From JABFXX01 sp036489755 (GTDB lineage: Bacteria; Myxococcota_A; Polyangia; Haliangiales; Haliangiaceae), in assembly GCA_036489755.1 (NCBI GenBank), contig DASXFD010000025.1, positions 157,079 to 221,078 on the forward strand: a stretch of 64,000 bases of DNA. Direction: 5' to 3'. Shown piece by piece: positions 10,062 through 19,979 of the stretch; within the stretch, counting starts at the first letter, position 1, and every line of letters starts with the position of its first letter. Under the pieces are notes generated by a model. The model ran no database searches. It saw only the letters and a list, made by a program, of their open reading frames with translations, and was not told where the DNA came from. The position numbers and the translations under genes are program-made.

Positions 10062-10067
10062 AGGGTA
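10062..10067 (-). promoter_or_regulatory. Putative -10 (TACCCT) 6 nt before the S53 peptidase start
   Basis: On the minus strand TACCCT is followed by CGCGCG and then the ATG of the peptidase gene, the same 6-nt spacing found at other first genes here. No Shine-Dalgarno sequence is seen. Weak alone; supported by the recurring pattern. Confidence 0.35.
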
Positions 10068-10091
10068 ACATGGGGCGTCCAGGCTCAGCCG

Positions 10092-10580
10092 TTACTGGAC
10101 GTGCTCGAACCGAACTTTACCGTCTCGTTTGATCCCGTGTGCTGCAGCCCACCCTCCGTTCACTTCGAGCACGTAGAGCGACGGCTCTTTCACTTCGCGT
10201 AGCGTGTCGGTTTCGGGCGCGGCGTTCTCGACGATGCCGGCGATCGTCAGGTCGCTCCGGATGAAGATCATGTCGAGCGGGATGAGCGTGTTGTGCATCC
10301 AGAACTTCCACTCTTTGTTCTCTCCGAGCAGGAACAGCATGCCGTTGTCGGGCGGCATGTGCTCGCGGTACATGAGCCCGCGCTCGATCTTCGCTTCCGT
10401 CGACACGACTTCGACGTCGACGGCCGCCTCGCCCTTGTCACCGGCGAGCACGACGCGCGGCGCGTTCGCGGGTCTCGGCGCGGGCGTTTGAGGTGACGCC
10501 GGCGCGACCGGCGGCGGCGCGTCGTCGTGATGCGCTGACGTGCAGCTGCATACGAGCGCGCAGAGAAGCATCCATCGCAC
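10092..10580 (-). CDS. DUF192 lipoprotein
   Basis: 162 residues from a GTG start. Short lipoprotein signal with Cys11 or Cys13 (LVCSCTS), a Pro/Ala-rich linker to about residue 40, then a complete DUF192 domain: ERGLMYREHMPPDNGMLFLL, FWMHNTLIPLDMIFI, and the closing VLEVNGGWAAAHGIK. DUF192 proteins are small beta-barrel periplasmic or extracellular proteins whose biochemical role is not settled. It is a single-gene unit divergent from hemD, and the 21 bp between the start codons hold back-to-back promoter hexamers. Confidence 0.9.
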   Translation of the reverse strand: MRWMLLCALVCSCTSAHHDDAPPPVAPASPQTPAPRPANAPRVVLAGDKGEAAVDVEVVSTEAKIERGLMYREHMPPDNGMLFLLGENKEWKFWMHNTLIPLDMIFIRSDLTIAGIVENAAPETDTLREVKEPSLYVLEVNGGWAAAHGIKRDGKVRFEHVQ

Positions 10581-10586
10581 GCGCGC

Positions 10587-10592
10587 ACGCTA
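10587..10592 (-). promoter_or_regulatory. Putative -10 (TAGCGT) for a leaderless DUF192 transcript
   Basis: The minus strand reads TGATAGCGTGCGCGCGTG, ending in the GTG start. It is nearly identical to the manC and malQ upstream sequences: TAG, then 3 nt ending in T, then GCGCGC, then the start codon. It overlaps the hemD hexamer on the other strand. Confidence 0.5.
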
Positions 10593-10596
10593 TCAT
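10591..10596 (+). promoter_or_regulatory. Putative -10 (TATCAT) for hemD
   Basis: TATCAT lies 5 nt before the ATG of hemD and overlaps the -10 candidate of the divergent DUF192 gene, so one short AT-rich patch may serve both directions. Confidence 0.4.
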
Positions 10597-10601
10597 GGCT
10601 C

Positions 10602-11330
10602 ATGCCCCGCGCCGTGCTCACGCGCGACGACGTTGCCGCGTACGCGGCGGCGCTCGCATCGCTCGGGCTCGACGCGGTCGCGATGCCGGTCACGCGAACC
10701 GCGCCGCCGCCGGATCCGGGCGCGCTCGCGAAGGCGCTCGCCGACGAGTACGACGCGATCGTCGTCGCGAGCCGGCGCGCGGCCGATGCGATCGCGGCGG
10801 CCGGAACGCCACACGGCGAGGTGTGGGCCGTCGGGCCGGCGACGTTACGCGCGCTCGCCGATGCAGGGATCGGCGCGACGTATCCGTCGGAAGCGCGCGA
10901 CGGCGAGTCGCTGGCGCGCGCGATCGTCGCCAGTGCAGCGGGCCGCGGGGTGATCGGCCAGACGCAGCCGATGGCGGGCAAGCGCGTGCTGTTGCCGCGG
11001 TCCGAGGGCGGTCGCGCCGAGGCCGCCGAGGTCTTGCGTGCCGCCGGCGCCGACGTGGTCGAGGTCATCGCGTACCGGACGATCGCGGCGGGACCCGTCG
11101 ACGTCGACGTGCTGCGCGAGTGCGCGGTGTGCGTCGTGTTCGCACCGTCGCAGGTCGCAGCCCTCGCGCCGATCGTGCGGCTGGCCGACCTGTTGGCCCG
11201 GTTCGTCGCGATCGGCGAGACCACGGCATCGGCGCTGCGCGCGGTGGGCGTGCGGCCGGCGGTCGCCGAGGCGCCGACGCCCGAGGGAATAGCGCGGGCG
11301 GTCGCGTCGGTGTATCCACCGAGACTATGA
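10602..11330 (+). CDS. hemD: Uroporphyrinogen-III synthase
   Basis: 242 residues, ATG start. It closes hydroxymethylbilane to uroporphyrinogen III, the ring-inverting step of heme, siroheme and cobalamin synthesis. The family is poorly conserved, but the two-lobed pattern is visible: VLTRDDVAAYAAALASLG at the start, YDAIVVASRRAADAI, KRVLLPRSEGGRAE opening the second half, VIAYRTI, and VFAPSQVAAL. The 4-nt overlap (ATGA) with hemB supports the call. hemA, hemC and hemL are not in the window. Confidence 0.85.
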   Translation: MPRAVLTRDDVAAYAAALASLGLDAVAMPVTRTAPPPDPGALAKALADEYDAIVVASRRAADAIAAAGTPHGEVWAVGPATLRALADAGIGATYPSEARDGESLARAIVASAAGRGVIGQTQPMAGKRVLLPRSEGGRAEAAEVLRAAGADVVEVIAYRTIAAGPVDVDVLRECAVCVVFAPSQVAALAPIVRLADLLARFVAIGETTASALRAVGVRPAVAEAPTPEGIARAVASVYPPRL

Positions 11331-12307
11331 ACTTCCCCGACTACCGGCCGCGCCGCATGCGGCGCACCGAGAACCTCCGCCGGATGATCCGCGAGACGCG
11401 CCTGGCGCCCGAGGATTTCGTGTACCCGCTGTTCGTCGTGCCGGGCTCGGGCGTCAAGAAAGAGATCAAGTCGCTGCCGAACCAGTTCAACTTCTCCGTC
11501 GACAAGGCCGTCGACGAAGCGGCGATGGCGGCGGACCTCGGCATCCCGAGCGTGATCTTGTTCGGCGTGCCGGAGCGCAAAGACGCGGTCGGCTCCGAGG
11601 CGTGGAAGGACGCCGGCATCGTCCAGAAGGCGATCCGTGCGATCAAGAAAGCGCGGCCCGAGCTCGTCGTGATCGCCGATGCGTGCTTCTGCGAGTACAC
11701 CGACCACGGTCATTGCGGCGTGCTGCACGACGGCGAGCTCGACAACGACGCGTCGCTCGAGAACCTCGCGCGCACGGCCGTGAGCTACGCGAAGGCCGGC
11801 GTCGACGTCGTCGCGCCGAGCGGCATGCTCGACGGGTTCGTCGGCGCGTGTCGCGAATCGCTCGACGAGGACGGCTTCGAGCAGGTCGCGATCATGGCGT
11901 ACTCGGCCAAGTACGCGAGCGGCTACTACGGGCCGTTCCGCGACGCGGTCGACTCGGCGCCGCAAGAAGGCGATCGCCGCGGCCACCAGATGGATCCGGC
12001 GAACGTCGCCGAGGCGCTGCGCGAGGTCCACATGGACGTCGCCGAGGGCGCCGACATCGTGATGGTGAAGCCGGCGCTCGCCTACCTCGACGTCATCCGT
12101 GCCGTCTCCGACGAGGTCAACATGCCGGTCGCCGCGTACAACGTCAGCGGCGAGTACGCGATGATCGAAGCGGCCGCGGCGCAGGGCTGGATCGACAAGG
12201 ACCGCGTCATCTTGGAGACGCTGATCGGCATCCGCCGCGCCGGCGCCGACATCATCATCAGCTATCACGCGCCCTACGCCTGCAAGCTGCTCGCGAAGCG
12301 GTCGTGA
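11327..12307 (+). CDS. hemB: Delta-aminolevulinic acid dehydratase (porphobilinogen synthase)
   Basis: 326 residues from the ATG at 11327, which overlaps the hemD stop. It condenses two 5-aminolevulinate molecules to porphobilinogen. The zinc-type active site is present: Cys120, Cys122 and Cys130 in DACFCEYTDHGHCG. The two active-site lysines lie in AYSAKYASGYYG and IVMVKPALAY. Length and collinearity match the family over the whole protein. The stop overlaps the GTG start of a small DUF4177 gene. An octameric cytosolic enzyme in known members. Confidence 0.96.
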   Translation: MNFPDYRPRRMRRTENLRRMIRETRLAPEDFVYPLFVVPGSGVKKEIKSLPNQFNFSVDKAVDEAAMAADLGIPSVILFGVPERKDAVGSEAWKDAGIVQKAIRAIKKARPELVVIADACFCEYTDHGHCGVLHDGELDNDASLENLARTAVSYAKAGVDVVAPSGMLDGFVGACRESLDEDGFEQVAIMAYSAKYASGYYGPFRDAVDSAPQEGDRRGHQMDPANVAEALREVHMDVAEGADIVMVKPALAYLDVIRAVSDEVNMPVAAYNVSGEYAMIEAAAAQGWIDKDRVILETLIGIRRAGADIIISYHAPYACKLLAKRS

Positions 12308-12483
12308 CCTACAAGTTCGTCGAGCTGTCGATCGTCACCGACGAGACGCTCGAGCAAGCCGTGAACGAGTGGGTCGCGAAGGGCTGGAAGCTCGAAGGCA
12401 TTCGGTTCGTCACGACCGAGGCGTCGCGGCGGCCGCAGATGGCGTTCATCTCGTTCGTTCGTGACGGCCAGCCAGCGTCATGA
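12304..12483 (+). CDS. Small DUF4177-like protein
   Basis: 59 residues from the GTG at 12304, overlapping the hemB stop (GTGA). The YKFVEL start, ETLEQAVNEWVAKGWKLEGI core and final FISFVRDG strand match the small alpha/beta DUF4177 type, whose function is unknown. Translational coupling to hemB suggests an accessory part in the heme operon or simple co-transcription. It ends 4 nt before the convergent gene. Codon use matches the neighbours, so it is believed to be a real gene despite its size. Confidence 0.75.
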   Translation: MTYKFVELSIVTDETLEQAVNEWVAKGWKLEGIRFVTTEASRRPQMAFISFVRDGQPAS

Positions 12484-12487
12484 GCCT

Positions 12488-13813
12488 TCAACGGCCTTCG
12501 GGCGCTCGGAGCTCGAGGGTGCCCGACACGTGGCCCTTCATGTGCGGGTAGGCGAGGCCGCGCAGGATCGGTCCCATACAGGCCGCGAGCGTGGCGTCGT
12601 CGGAGCTGACGCGGAGCCGCGAGACGTGGCCGGATCCGTCGAGGTCGAATCCGTAGCCGACGAAGCTGTCCGGAGCGGTCATGTGCGGGCGGCGAGCGTC
12701 GTAGCAGACACCGAGTCGTTCGCGCGCACCCTCCACGACGGTGCGGAGCTCGGGCTCCATGGTTTCGTCGAGCGTGGCGTCGGTGACCTCGACGCGCGCG
12801 GCCGTCAGCTCCGCGAGCCGGCTCGCGAGCAGCTGGTCGAGCCGCGTCTTGCCGTCGACGGCGCCTGCGGGTAGCACGCCGAGCTCGACCTCGCGATTAC
12901 CGATGGCACCGATGACGTCGACGAGTTGCTGCGCGGTCACGCCGTCGCCGACGAGGATGTCGACGTCGGTGGGCGCCGGGGAGAGCGCCTCGGGCAACGA
13001 CACGAGCGCGGTCCACGCGATCGAGCTCACGCGATGCGCTCCGAACGCGACCACGTCGGGACCGCGCGACGTCAGGACCACCTCGTCCCACCGCGCGTCG
13101 TTCCGAATGTCCTCGCCGCCGCTGCCGAGCCCGAAGCGATAGCCGCGGCGCAGTACGCCGAGGTGGCCGTCCACTCGCACCGCGATCGCACCGCCGAGGG
13201 CGGTCGCGACGCGCGCGATCACGATCGCGGGCCCGTCGGGCGCACTCGCGATCAGTGGAGCGAGCGGCGGGACGCGATCGACGTCTTCGGCACGCGCGAT
13301 GTCGGCCCGACCGGGCTGCTGGAGCGCTTTGACCGGCCGCTCGGCGCGATCGCGCGCGAGCTCGGTCGGGAAATGGCCGAAGTATCTGCGAGCGGTGCGG
13401 AACTCCGTTTCGTCCTCCGGCTCCCCGATGCGGTCGCGCATGAAGATGTATTCGGGACGCTGCTCGCGCGTCCACTCGTCGGCGGCGTACTGCTCGAACT
13501 TGTCGCCCCGAACGGCCCAGGCCAGCACGCGCTTCACGAGCGCCGTCACGTCGGAGATCGGTTCGGCGCGAGCGGGCAGCGCGTTGTCCCAATGATCGCC
13601 TGCGGGCGCGACCGAGAGCTCGCCGTGCGACCCGATCTCCACCACGGCGAGCGGCGTCGCGCTGCCGAGCGCGATCGCGGCGGCGCGCGTCGATACCGGC
13701 ACGTTCGGCGGCGGTGCGGCCGGCACGTCGCGATGAGCGCTGCCACCGCCGGTGGCTTGGCTCGGCGCACCCGACTGGCACGCCGCGATCAGGACGATCC
13801 ATGCGCGTCGCAT
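12488..13813 (-). CDS. Lipoprotein with AgmX/PglI-like C-terminal domain
   Basis: 441 residues. Lipoprotein signal MRRAWIVLIAACQSG with Cys12. Residues about 55-330 are not assigned; a stretch near 295-325 (VDILVGDGVTAQQLVDVIGAI) resembles the ExbD-type biopolymer-transport periplasmic pattern. The C-terminal about 90 residues (CYDARRP, then FDLDGSGHVSRLRVSSDD, then CMGPILRGLAYP) match the myxobacterial AgmX/PglI C-terminal domain, a TonB-C-like fold with a conserved cysteine pair. The family is linked to gliding motility in Myxococcus, but many copies occur in unrelated contexts. Its 3' neighbour on the same strand is plsC, 1 nt upstream. Confidence 0.7.
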   Translation of the reverse strand: MRRAWIVLIAACQSGAPSQATGGGSAHRDVPAAPPPNVPVSTRAAAIALGSATPLAVVEIGSHGELSVAPAGDHWDNALPARAEPISDVTALVKRVLAWAVRGDKFEQYAADEWTREQRPEYIFMRDRIGEPEDETEFRTARRYFGHFPTELARDRAERPVKALQQPGRADIARAEDVDRVPPLAPLIASAPDGPAIVIARVATALGGAIAVRVDGHLGVLRRGYRFGLGSGGEDIRNDARWDEVVLTSRGPDVVAFGAHRVSSIAWTALVSLPEALSPAPTDVDILVGDGVTAQQLVDVIGAIGNREVELGVLPAGAVDGKTRLDQLLASRLAELTAARVEVTDATLDETMEPELRTVVEGARERLGVCYDARRPHMTAPDSFVGYGFDLDGSGHVSRLRVSSDDATLAACMGPILRGLAYPHMKGHVSGTLELRAPEGR

Positions 13814-13814
13814 G

Positions 13815-14723
13815 TCACGCGATCGGATCGGGCGGAGCTTCGTGCGCGTACAGCCGGCTGATTCCGCGGTTGTCGAGCCAGCGCGGATCGTCGTTCGAGA
13901 TCGCGCCGTCGCGAAGCTGCAGGCGGATCGCCTTCTCGCGCGTCGCGAGCTTGCCGACCTCGGTCATGAACCGGTCGGCGGTCTTCTTGTAGAGCGCCGG
14001 GCGCGGCTTCTCGGCGAGCAGGTCGTCGTAGTCGAGCGGGTTGCCGAACACGATGATGATCGCGTAGTCGGTGCGCGCGCGCGACGTGTAGTTCTGCGCG
14101 ATGTCGCGCGCGACGTTGTTGCCGAGCCCGTGGATGAACACCGGGATCACCGTCGGCTTGCCGACGAGCGCGAGCTTGCCGACGCCGGGCTGCGCCGGCA
14201 GGAACGTGTACGGATCGGGGCCCTTGCCGCGCGTGCCTTCGGGATGCATGCCGAGCACGTTGCCCGGGTGCTGGAGCGTCTCGACCATCTGATCGAGCGC
14301 GTCGTCGTTGAGCTGGCGGCGCTCGGCCTGACGATAGATCGGCGGGTACATCGCCCCGCCGGCGATCGCCGCGTTGACCAAGATGCCGAGCGGTTTGTCG
14401 TAGAAGAAGTTCGACCGCACCGGAAACGACAGCCGGCGCGCCCACCCGGTTTGCATCATGAAGCATGCGAGCAGCACGGCGTACTGATCGAAGAAGCTGC
14501 GGTGGTTCGAGACCAGGAGCACGCCGCGCTCGGGGCGCATGTCGAGCAGCTCGTCGAGCCCATCGACGAGCATGCGGTTGGCGATCCCGGCGCGCACCCA
14601 GACGTACGAGATCCCGCGCAACAGTCGGTTCTGCAGCCACTTGCCCTGCGACGTGTTGTTCGCGACCTCGCCGAATCGCAGCGCGAGCCGCTCCATGGCG
14701 GTCAGTGGAAGATCTTCGGCCAT
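13815..14723 (-). CDS. plsC: 1-acyl-glycerol-3-phosphate acyltransferase-like protein
   Basis: 302 residues. It belongs to the PlsC/LPLAT family, which transfers acyl groups to lysophosphatidate or similar acceptors at the membrane. The catalytic NHxxxxD motif is SNHRSFFD (His74, Asp79), and the acceptor-phosphate motif is HPEGTRGKG near residue 160. There is no clear transmembrane helix at the N-terminus; the ATG at 14723 has TATACG right against it, and an internal Met10 is another possible start. It is divergent from the nuo operon across 100 bp and is followed 1 nt later by the AgmX/PglI-like gene. Confidence 0.87.
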   Translation of the reverse strand: MAEDLPLTAMERLALRFGEVANNTSQGKWLQNRLLRGISYVWVRAGIANRMLVDGLDELLDMRPERGVLLVSNHRSFFDQYAVLLACFMMQTGWARRLSFPVRSNFFYDKPLGILVNAAIAGGAMYPPIYRQAERRQLNDDALDQMVETLQHPGNVLGMHPEGTRGKGPDPYTFLPAQPGVGKLALVGKPTVIPVFIHGLGNNVARDIAQNYTSRARTDYAIIIVFGNPLDYDDLLAEKPRPALYKKTADRFMTEVGKLATREKAIRLQLRDGAISNDDPRWLDNRGISRLYAHEAPPDPIA

Positions 14724-14765
14724 CGTATACGCCTTGGCCGACCCCCAATATCACGAGCCGATGCG

Positions 14766-14794
14766 TTGACGCGCTCTTACCAGCCTCATATGTT
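14766..14794 (+). promoter_or_regulatory. Sigma-70 promoter of the nuo operon
   Basis: TTGACG at 14766-14771 and TATGTT at 14789-14794 with a 17-bp spacer, 29 bp before the nuoE ATG. It is the best -35/-10 pair I found in the window and drives the large complex I operon. It differs from the leaderless-type -10 boxes at other genes because it leaves room for a short 5' leader. Confidence 0.6.
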
Positions 14795-14823
14795 TCGCCC
14801 GCTCGGCCAAAGGCAACACCCCG

Positions 14824-15335
14824 ATGTCACTCGAATTCTCCGCGGACGCCCAGAAGAAGATCCAGGCGCTGTGCGAGCGGTACCAGGTCTCGGGATCGAA
14901 GCAACCGGTCGTCATGGCCGCGCTTCACCTCGCGCAGAAGGAGCACGGTTATCTGTCCGATGACGCGCTCCGCCTCGTCGCGCGGACCCTCGACCTGCCG
15001 TACGCGCACGTCTACGGCGTCGCGACGTTCTACACGATGTACCGGCGCGAGCCGTCGGGCACTTCGACGATCCGGATGTGCACCAACATCTCGTGCATGC
15101 TGCGCGGCGGGTACGAGGTGCTCGAGGCGTTCGAGCAGAAGCTCGGCGTCAAGCAGGGCGGCACGAACTCGCAGAAGACGATCACGCTCGTCGAAGAAGA
15201 GTGCATCGCCGCGTGCGCGAACGCGCCGTGTGCCGTCGTCGGCACGAAGTACTACCTCGACATCAAGCCGGGTGACGTTCCCAAGATCGTCGCCGAGCTC
15301 GAGGACCATCCGCATCCCGAATCGGAGGTGGTGTG

Positions 15336-15336
<1 letters not shown>
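14824..15336 (+). CDS. nuoE: NADH-quinone oxidoreductase subunit E (24 kDa)
   Basis: 170 residues, ATG start. This peripheral-arm subunit of complex I holds the N1a [2Fe-2S] cluster. The four ligands are Cys86 and Cys91 (CTNISC) and Cys127 and Cys131 (CIAAC). The helical N-terminal half and thioredoxin-like C-terminal half are complete. First gene of the nuoE-F-J-K-L-M-N operon; the last base of its TGA is shared with the nuoF ATG. Confidence 0.96.
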
Positions 15337-16669
<1,333 letters not shown>

Positions 16670-16673
<4 letters not shown>

Positions 16674-17290
16674 AGCTGCTCACGTTGTTCGGAGCCATCG
16701 GCCACAACGACACCGTCGATGGCCACGGCATGGGCATGGCCCTGTTGTTCTGGGCGTTCGCGCTCGCGGTGGTCGTCGGCGGCATCTTCGTGATCTCGCG
16801 GCGCAACCTGATCGTCGCCGTGATGGGCATGGTCGGCAGCTTCCTCGGCGTCGCCGCGATCTACATGCTGCTGTACGCGCAGTTCCTCGCGGTGCTGCAG
16901 ATGCTGGTCTACGCCGGCGCGATCATGGTGCTGTTCGTGTTCGTCATCATGATCTTGAACCGGCCGGAGGACGAGCCGGTCGCACCGACGGGCCACCTCG
17001 GCCAGGTGATCGGCGCGGTCGGCATCCTCTACTTGGTCGGCCGGCTCGCGATGCTGCTGTGGAGCATCGAGCTGCCGAACAAGGCTGTCGCGCTCGCCGC
17101 ACCGAAGATGACGGCGCTCGGCTACGACTGGGGCTCGGTCAAAGCGGTCGGCACCGACTTGTTCAACGGCGGCTTGTTCCCGTTCGAGGCGATCTCGATC
17201 CTCTTGCTCGTCGCCGTGGTCGGCGCGATCGCGATCGCGCGGCCGCTCCACGAAGACGCGATCACCGACGAAGGGACGAAGAGCCTATGA
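16670..17290 (+). CDS. nuoJ: NADH-quinone oxidoreductase subunit J
   Basis: 206 residues from the ATG at 16670 overlapping the nuoF stop (ATGA). Membrane subunit with five predicted helices; the family hallmark lies in the third (LLYAQFLAVLQMLVYAGAIMV), which forms the pi-bulge helix in known structures. The loop between helices 4 and 5 (about 135-175) is longer than usual. The N-terminus is preceded by a short His/Asp-containing stretch (IGHNDTVDGHGMG) not typical of NuoJ. It ends in a 4-nt overlap with nuoK. Confidence 0.95.
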
Positions 17291-17616
17291 ACGGCATCCT
17301 GTTCGACGTCGGCTACGGCCACTTTCTCGTGTTGTCTGCCGTGCTGTTCCTGATCGGAGTGGCCGGCGTTTTGATCCGGCGCAACGCGCTCATCATGTTG
17401 ATGAGCGTCGAGCTCATGCTCAACGCCGCCAACATCACGCTGCTGACGTTCTCGCGCATGTGGGGCGACGAGGCGGCACTGTCGGCACATACCTTCGCGC
17501 TGATCGTCATCGGCGTGGCGGCGGCCGAGGCTTCGGTCGGCCTCGCGATCGTCGTCGCGGTATTCCGCGGCCGGCGCAACGTCGACGTCGACAAGCTGAC
17601 GACCCTTAGGCATTAA
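17287..17616 (+). CDS. nuoK: NADH-quinone oxidoreductase subunit K
   Basis: 109 residues, ATG overlapping the nuoJ stop. Three transmembrane helices of the proton-translocating membrane arm. The two conserved membrane glutamates are visible in SVELMLNAANI (helix 2) and AAAEASVGLAIVV (helix 3). Length matches the family (about 100). Confidence 0.96.
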   Translation: MNGILFDVGYGHFLVLSAVLFLIGVAGVLIRRNALIMLMSVELMLNAANITLLTFSRMWGDEAALSAHTFALIVIGVAAAEASVGLAIVVAVFRGRRNVDVDKLTTLRH

Positions 17617-17618
17617 CC

Positions 17619-19979
17619 ATGGATCCTCAAAGCCTGACGTTCCTCGGTCTGCCGGCGCTGCTGTGGATCCCGCTGCTGCCGCTCATCGGCGCCGCGTTCA
17701 ACCTGATCCTCGGTCGCTACTTCTCGAAGTCGACGACCGGCACCGTCGCGATCGCCGCCGTGTTCGGCGCGTGCGTGCTGTCCGGCGTGCTCGTGTTCTG
17801 GGGGCTGTTCCAGCACCCGCACGACGCGCCCGAAGCGCTGTGGCAAACGGGCGGCTACACGCAGACCGCGTGGAGCTGGCTGTCGGTCGGCAGCTTCAAG
17901 GCCGAGCTCGCGCTGCACCTCGATTCGCTGTCGGCGGTGATGATCATGATCATCACGTTCGTCGGCACGTGGATCCACATCTACTCGACCGGCTACATGG
18001 CCCACGACCCGGGCTACTCGCGCTACTTCGGGTATCTCAACCTGTTCACGGGCGCGATGCTCATCCTCGTGCTCGCCGCGAACCTGCCGGTGATGTTCAT
18101 CGGCTGGGAAGGCGTCGGCCTGTGCTCGTTCCTCTTGATCGGGTTCTGGTACGAGAACGACACGTACGCGTACGCCGGCCGCAAGGCGTTCATCGTGAAC
18201 CGCATCGGCGACTTCGCGTTCCTGCTCGGCATGTTCCTGTTGTTCTGGGCCGTGAAGTCGCTCGACTTCGAGCAGCTCAAGAACGTCGCGGACGGTGCGG
18301 TCTACGCGGGCTCTGATTGGGGCCCGCACCACGCGCAGGTGTGGGGCCACGAGCGGCTCGCCGCCGCGGCCGGCATCCTGTTGTTCATCGGCGCGTGCGG
18401 TAAGAGCGCGCAGCTGCCGTTGTTCGTATGGCTCCCCGACGCGATGGCAGGCCCAACGCCGGTCTCCGCGCTCATCCACGCAGCCACGATGGTGACGGCA
18501 GGCGTCTACATGATCTGCCGGATGTCGTTCATGTACACGGCGTCGACGACCGCGATGTTGGTCGTCGCGACGGTGGGCATGCTCACGGCGCTCGTCGCGG
18601 CGTTCATCGCGATCGCGCAGACCGACTTGAAGAAGGTGCTCGCCTATTCGACCGTGAGCCAGCTCGGCTTCATGTTCGTCGCCGCGGGCGTCGGTGCGTT
18701 CCCGGCCGCGATCTTCCACCTGATGACGCACGCGTTCTTCAAGGCGTGCCTGTTCCTCGGCGCCGGCTCGATCATGCACGGCATGGAGCACGGCGGCTCG
18801 AAGACGCCGGGCGACATCATGACGATGGGCGGCTTGCGCAAGCACATGCCGATCACGCGCTGGACGTTCTGGATCTCGTGTCTCGCGATCTCCGGAATCA
18901 TCCCGTTCGCGGGCTTCTTCTCGAAGGACGAGATTCTCGGCGGCGCGTGGGCGACCCACCCGCCGGGTTGGCCGATCTGGTACGGCAAGGTGTTGTGGGC
19001 GGGCCTCGCGATCGCGGCGTTCGGCACCGCGTTCTACATGTGGCGCCTCTATTACCTCGTGTTCGGCGGCAACGAGCGCACCGAGGAAGCGAAGCACGCG
19101 AACGAGTCGTCGGTTTCGATGACGTCGGCGCTCGCGATTCTCGCGTTCTTCGCGACGATCATCGGCTTCATCGGCGTACCTCACCTCGAGCTGCTGCACG
19201 GTGGCGATAGCGTGATCCACGCGCTCAGCCGCTGGCTCGAGCCGAGCCTCGCGCACAGCTGGTACATCGACGCGGCTCACAATACGCCGCTCGAGCCTCA
19301 CGAGGCCGATGCCACCACGATCGGCCTGATGGCGATCGCGCTCGTGATCGCGTTCATCGGGATCGGCGTGGCGAAGCTGCTCTACAATCGGGGTCCGTCG
19401 AAGACCGTCGACCGGCTCGTCGATGGCCCGCTGCACGGCGCGTGGGAAGCCTCGAAGCACAAGCTGTGGTTCGACGAATTCTACGACGCGACCATCGTGC
19501 GGCCGTTCAAGCTGCTGTCGCGCGGCTTCTTCGAGATCGTCGATCGCTTCATCATCGATACGGTGGCCGTCAACGGCGCGGCGTTCGTGGTCGGCCTGTT
19601 CGGCCGGCTCGCGCGCTGGTTCCAGAACGGTCAGGTCCAGCGCTACCTCGTCGGCGTGATCGTCGGCGCGGCGGCGGTGTTCTTCGTGACCGATTGCCAC
19701 CGCCATCCCACGTTCGACATCACGCGCATCGGCGACGAGATCAAGCTGCACGCCGATACCGGCGCGGGCGTCGCCGGCGCGGGCGCGAAGCTGCACTGGC
19801 ACCTGAACGGCAGCACCGACTGCGCGGCAGACAAGGACCGGCCGAGTGATCCGCCGGACCTCGTCGTGCGCGCCGGCGATACCAGCGCGCGCGTCGCGCT
19901 GTGTGTCGACGATCCGATCGAAAAGAAGATGCTGGTCGTCACGAGGCTCGTCCCCGACGCGCCGGAGGTGAAGCCGTGA
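17619..19979 (+). CDS. nuoL: NADH-quinone oxidoreductase subunit L with C-terminal extension
   Basis: 786 residues, ATG 2 nt after nuoK. An antiporter-like proton-pumping subunit of the membrane arm. The core (FIGWEGVGLCSFLLIG, LPLFVWLPDAMAGPTPVSALIHAATMV, DLKKVLAYSTVSQLGFM) is complete, including the conserved Lys and His residues. After the last helix, which ends near residue 690, about 95 more residues continue (from TDCHRHPTFDITRIG to the Pro-rich end) with three cysteines and an alternating beta-like pattern. Ordinary NuoL ends at about 610-660. The extension seems to be a soluble domain outside the membrane. It shares 4 nt with nuoM. Confidence 0.95.
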   Translation: MDPQSLTFLGLPALLWIPLLPLIGAAFNLILGRYFSKSTTGTVAIAAVFGACVLSGVLVFWGLFQHPHDAPEALWQTGGYTQTAWSWLSVGSFKAELALHLDSLSAVMIMIITFVGTWIHIYSTGYMAHDPGYSRYFGYLNLFTGAMLILVLAANLPVMFIGWEGVGLCSFLLIGFWYENDTYAYAGRKAFIVNRIGDFAFLLGMFLLFWAVKSLDFEQLKNVADGAVYAGSDWGPHHAQVWGHERLAAAAGILLFIGACGKSAQLPLFVWLPDAMAGPTPVSALIHAATMVTAGVYMICRMSFMYTASTTAMLVVATVGMLTALVAAFIAIAQTDLKKVLAYSTVSQLGFMFVAAGVGAFPAAIFHLMTHAFFKACLFLGAGSIMHGMEHGGSKTPGDIMTMGGLRKHMPITRWTFWISCLAISGIIPFAGFFSKDEILGGAWATHPPGWPIWYGKVLWAGLAIAAFGTAFYMWRLYYLVFGGNERTEEAKHANESSVSMTSALAILAFFATIIGFIGVPHLELLHGGDSVIHALSRWLEPSLAHSWYIDAAHNTPLEPHEADATTIGLMAIALVIAFIGIGVAKLLYNRGPSKTVDRLVDGPLHGAWEASKHKLWFDEFYDATIVRPFKLLSRGFFEIVDRFIIDTVAVNGAAFVVGLFGRLARWFQNGQVQRYLVGVIVGAAAVFFVTDCHRHPTFDITRIGDEIKLHADTGAGVAGAGAKLHWHLNGSTDCAADKDRPSDPPDLVVRAGDTSARVALCVDDPIEKKMLVVTRLVPDAPEVKP

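Noticed and set aside
10493..11326. N-terminal extension of the hemB frame through hemD
   Set aside because: Normal HemB begins at the ATG at 11327, and hemD is coded in the other frame.
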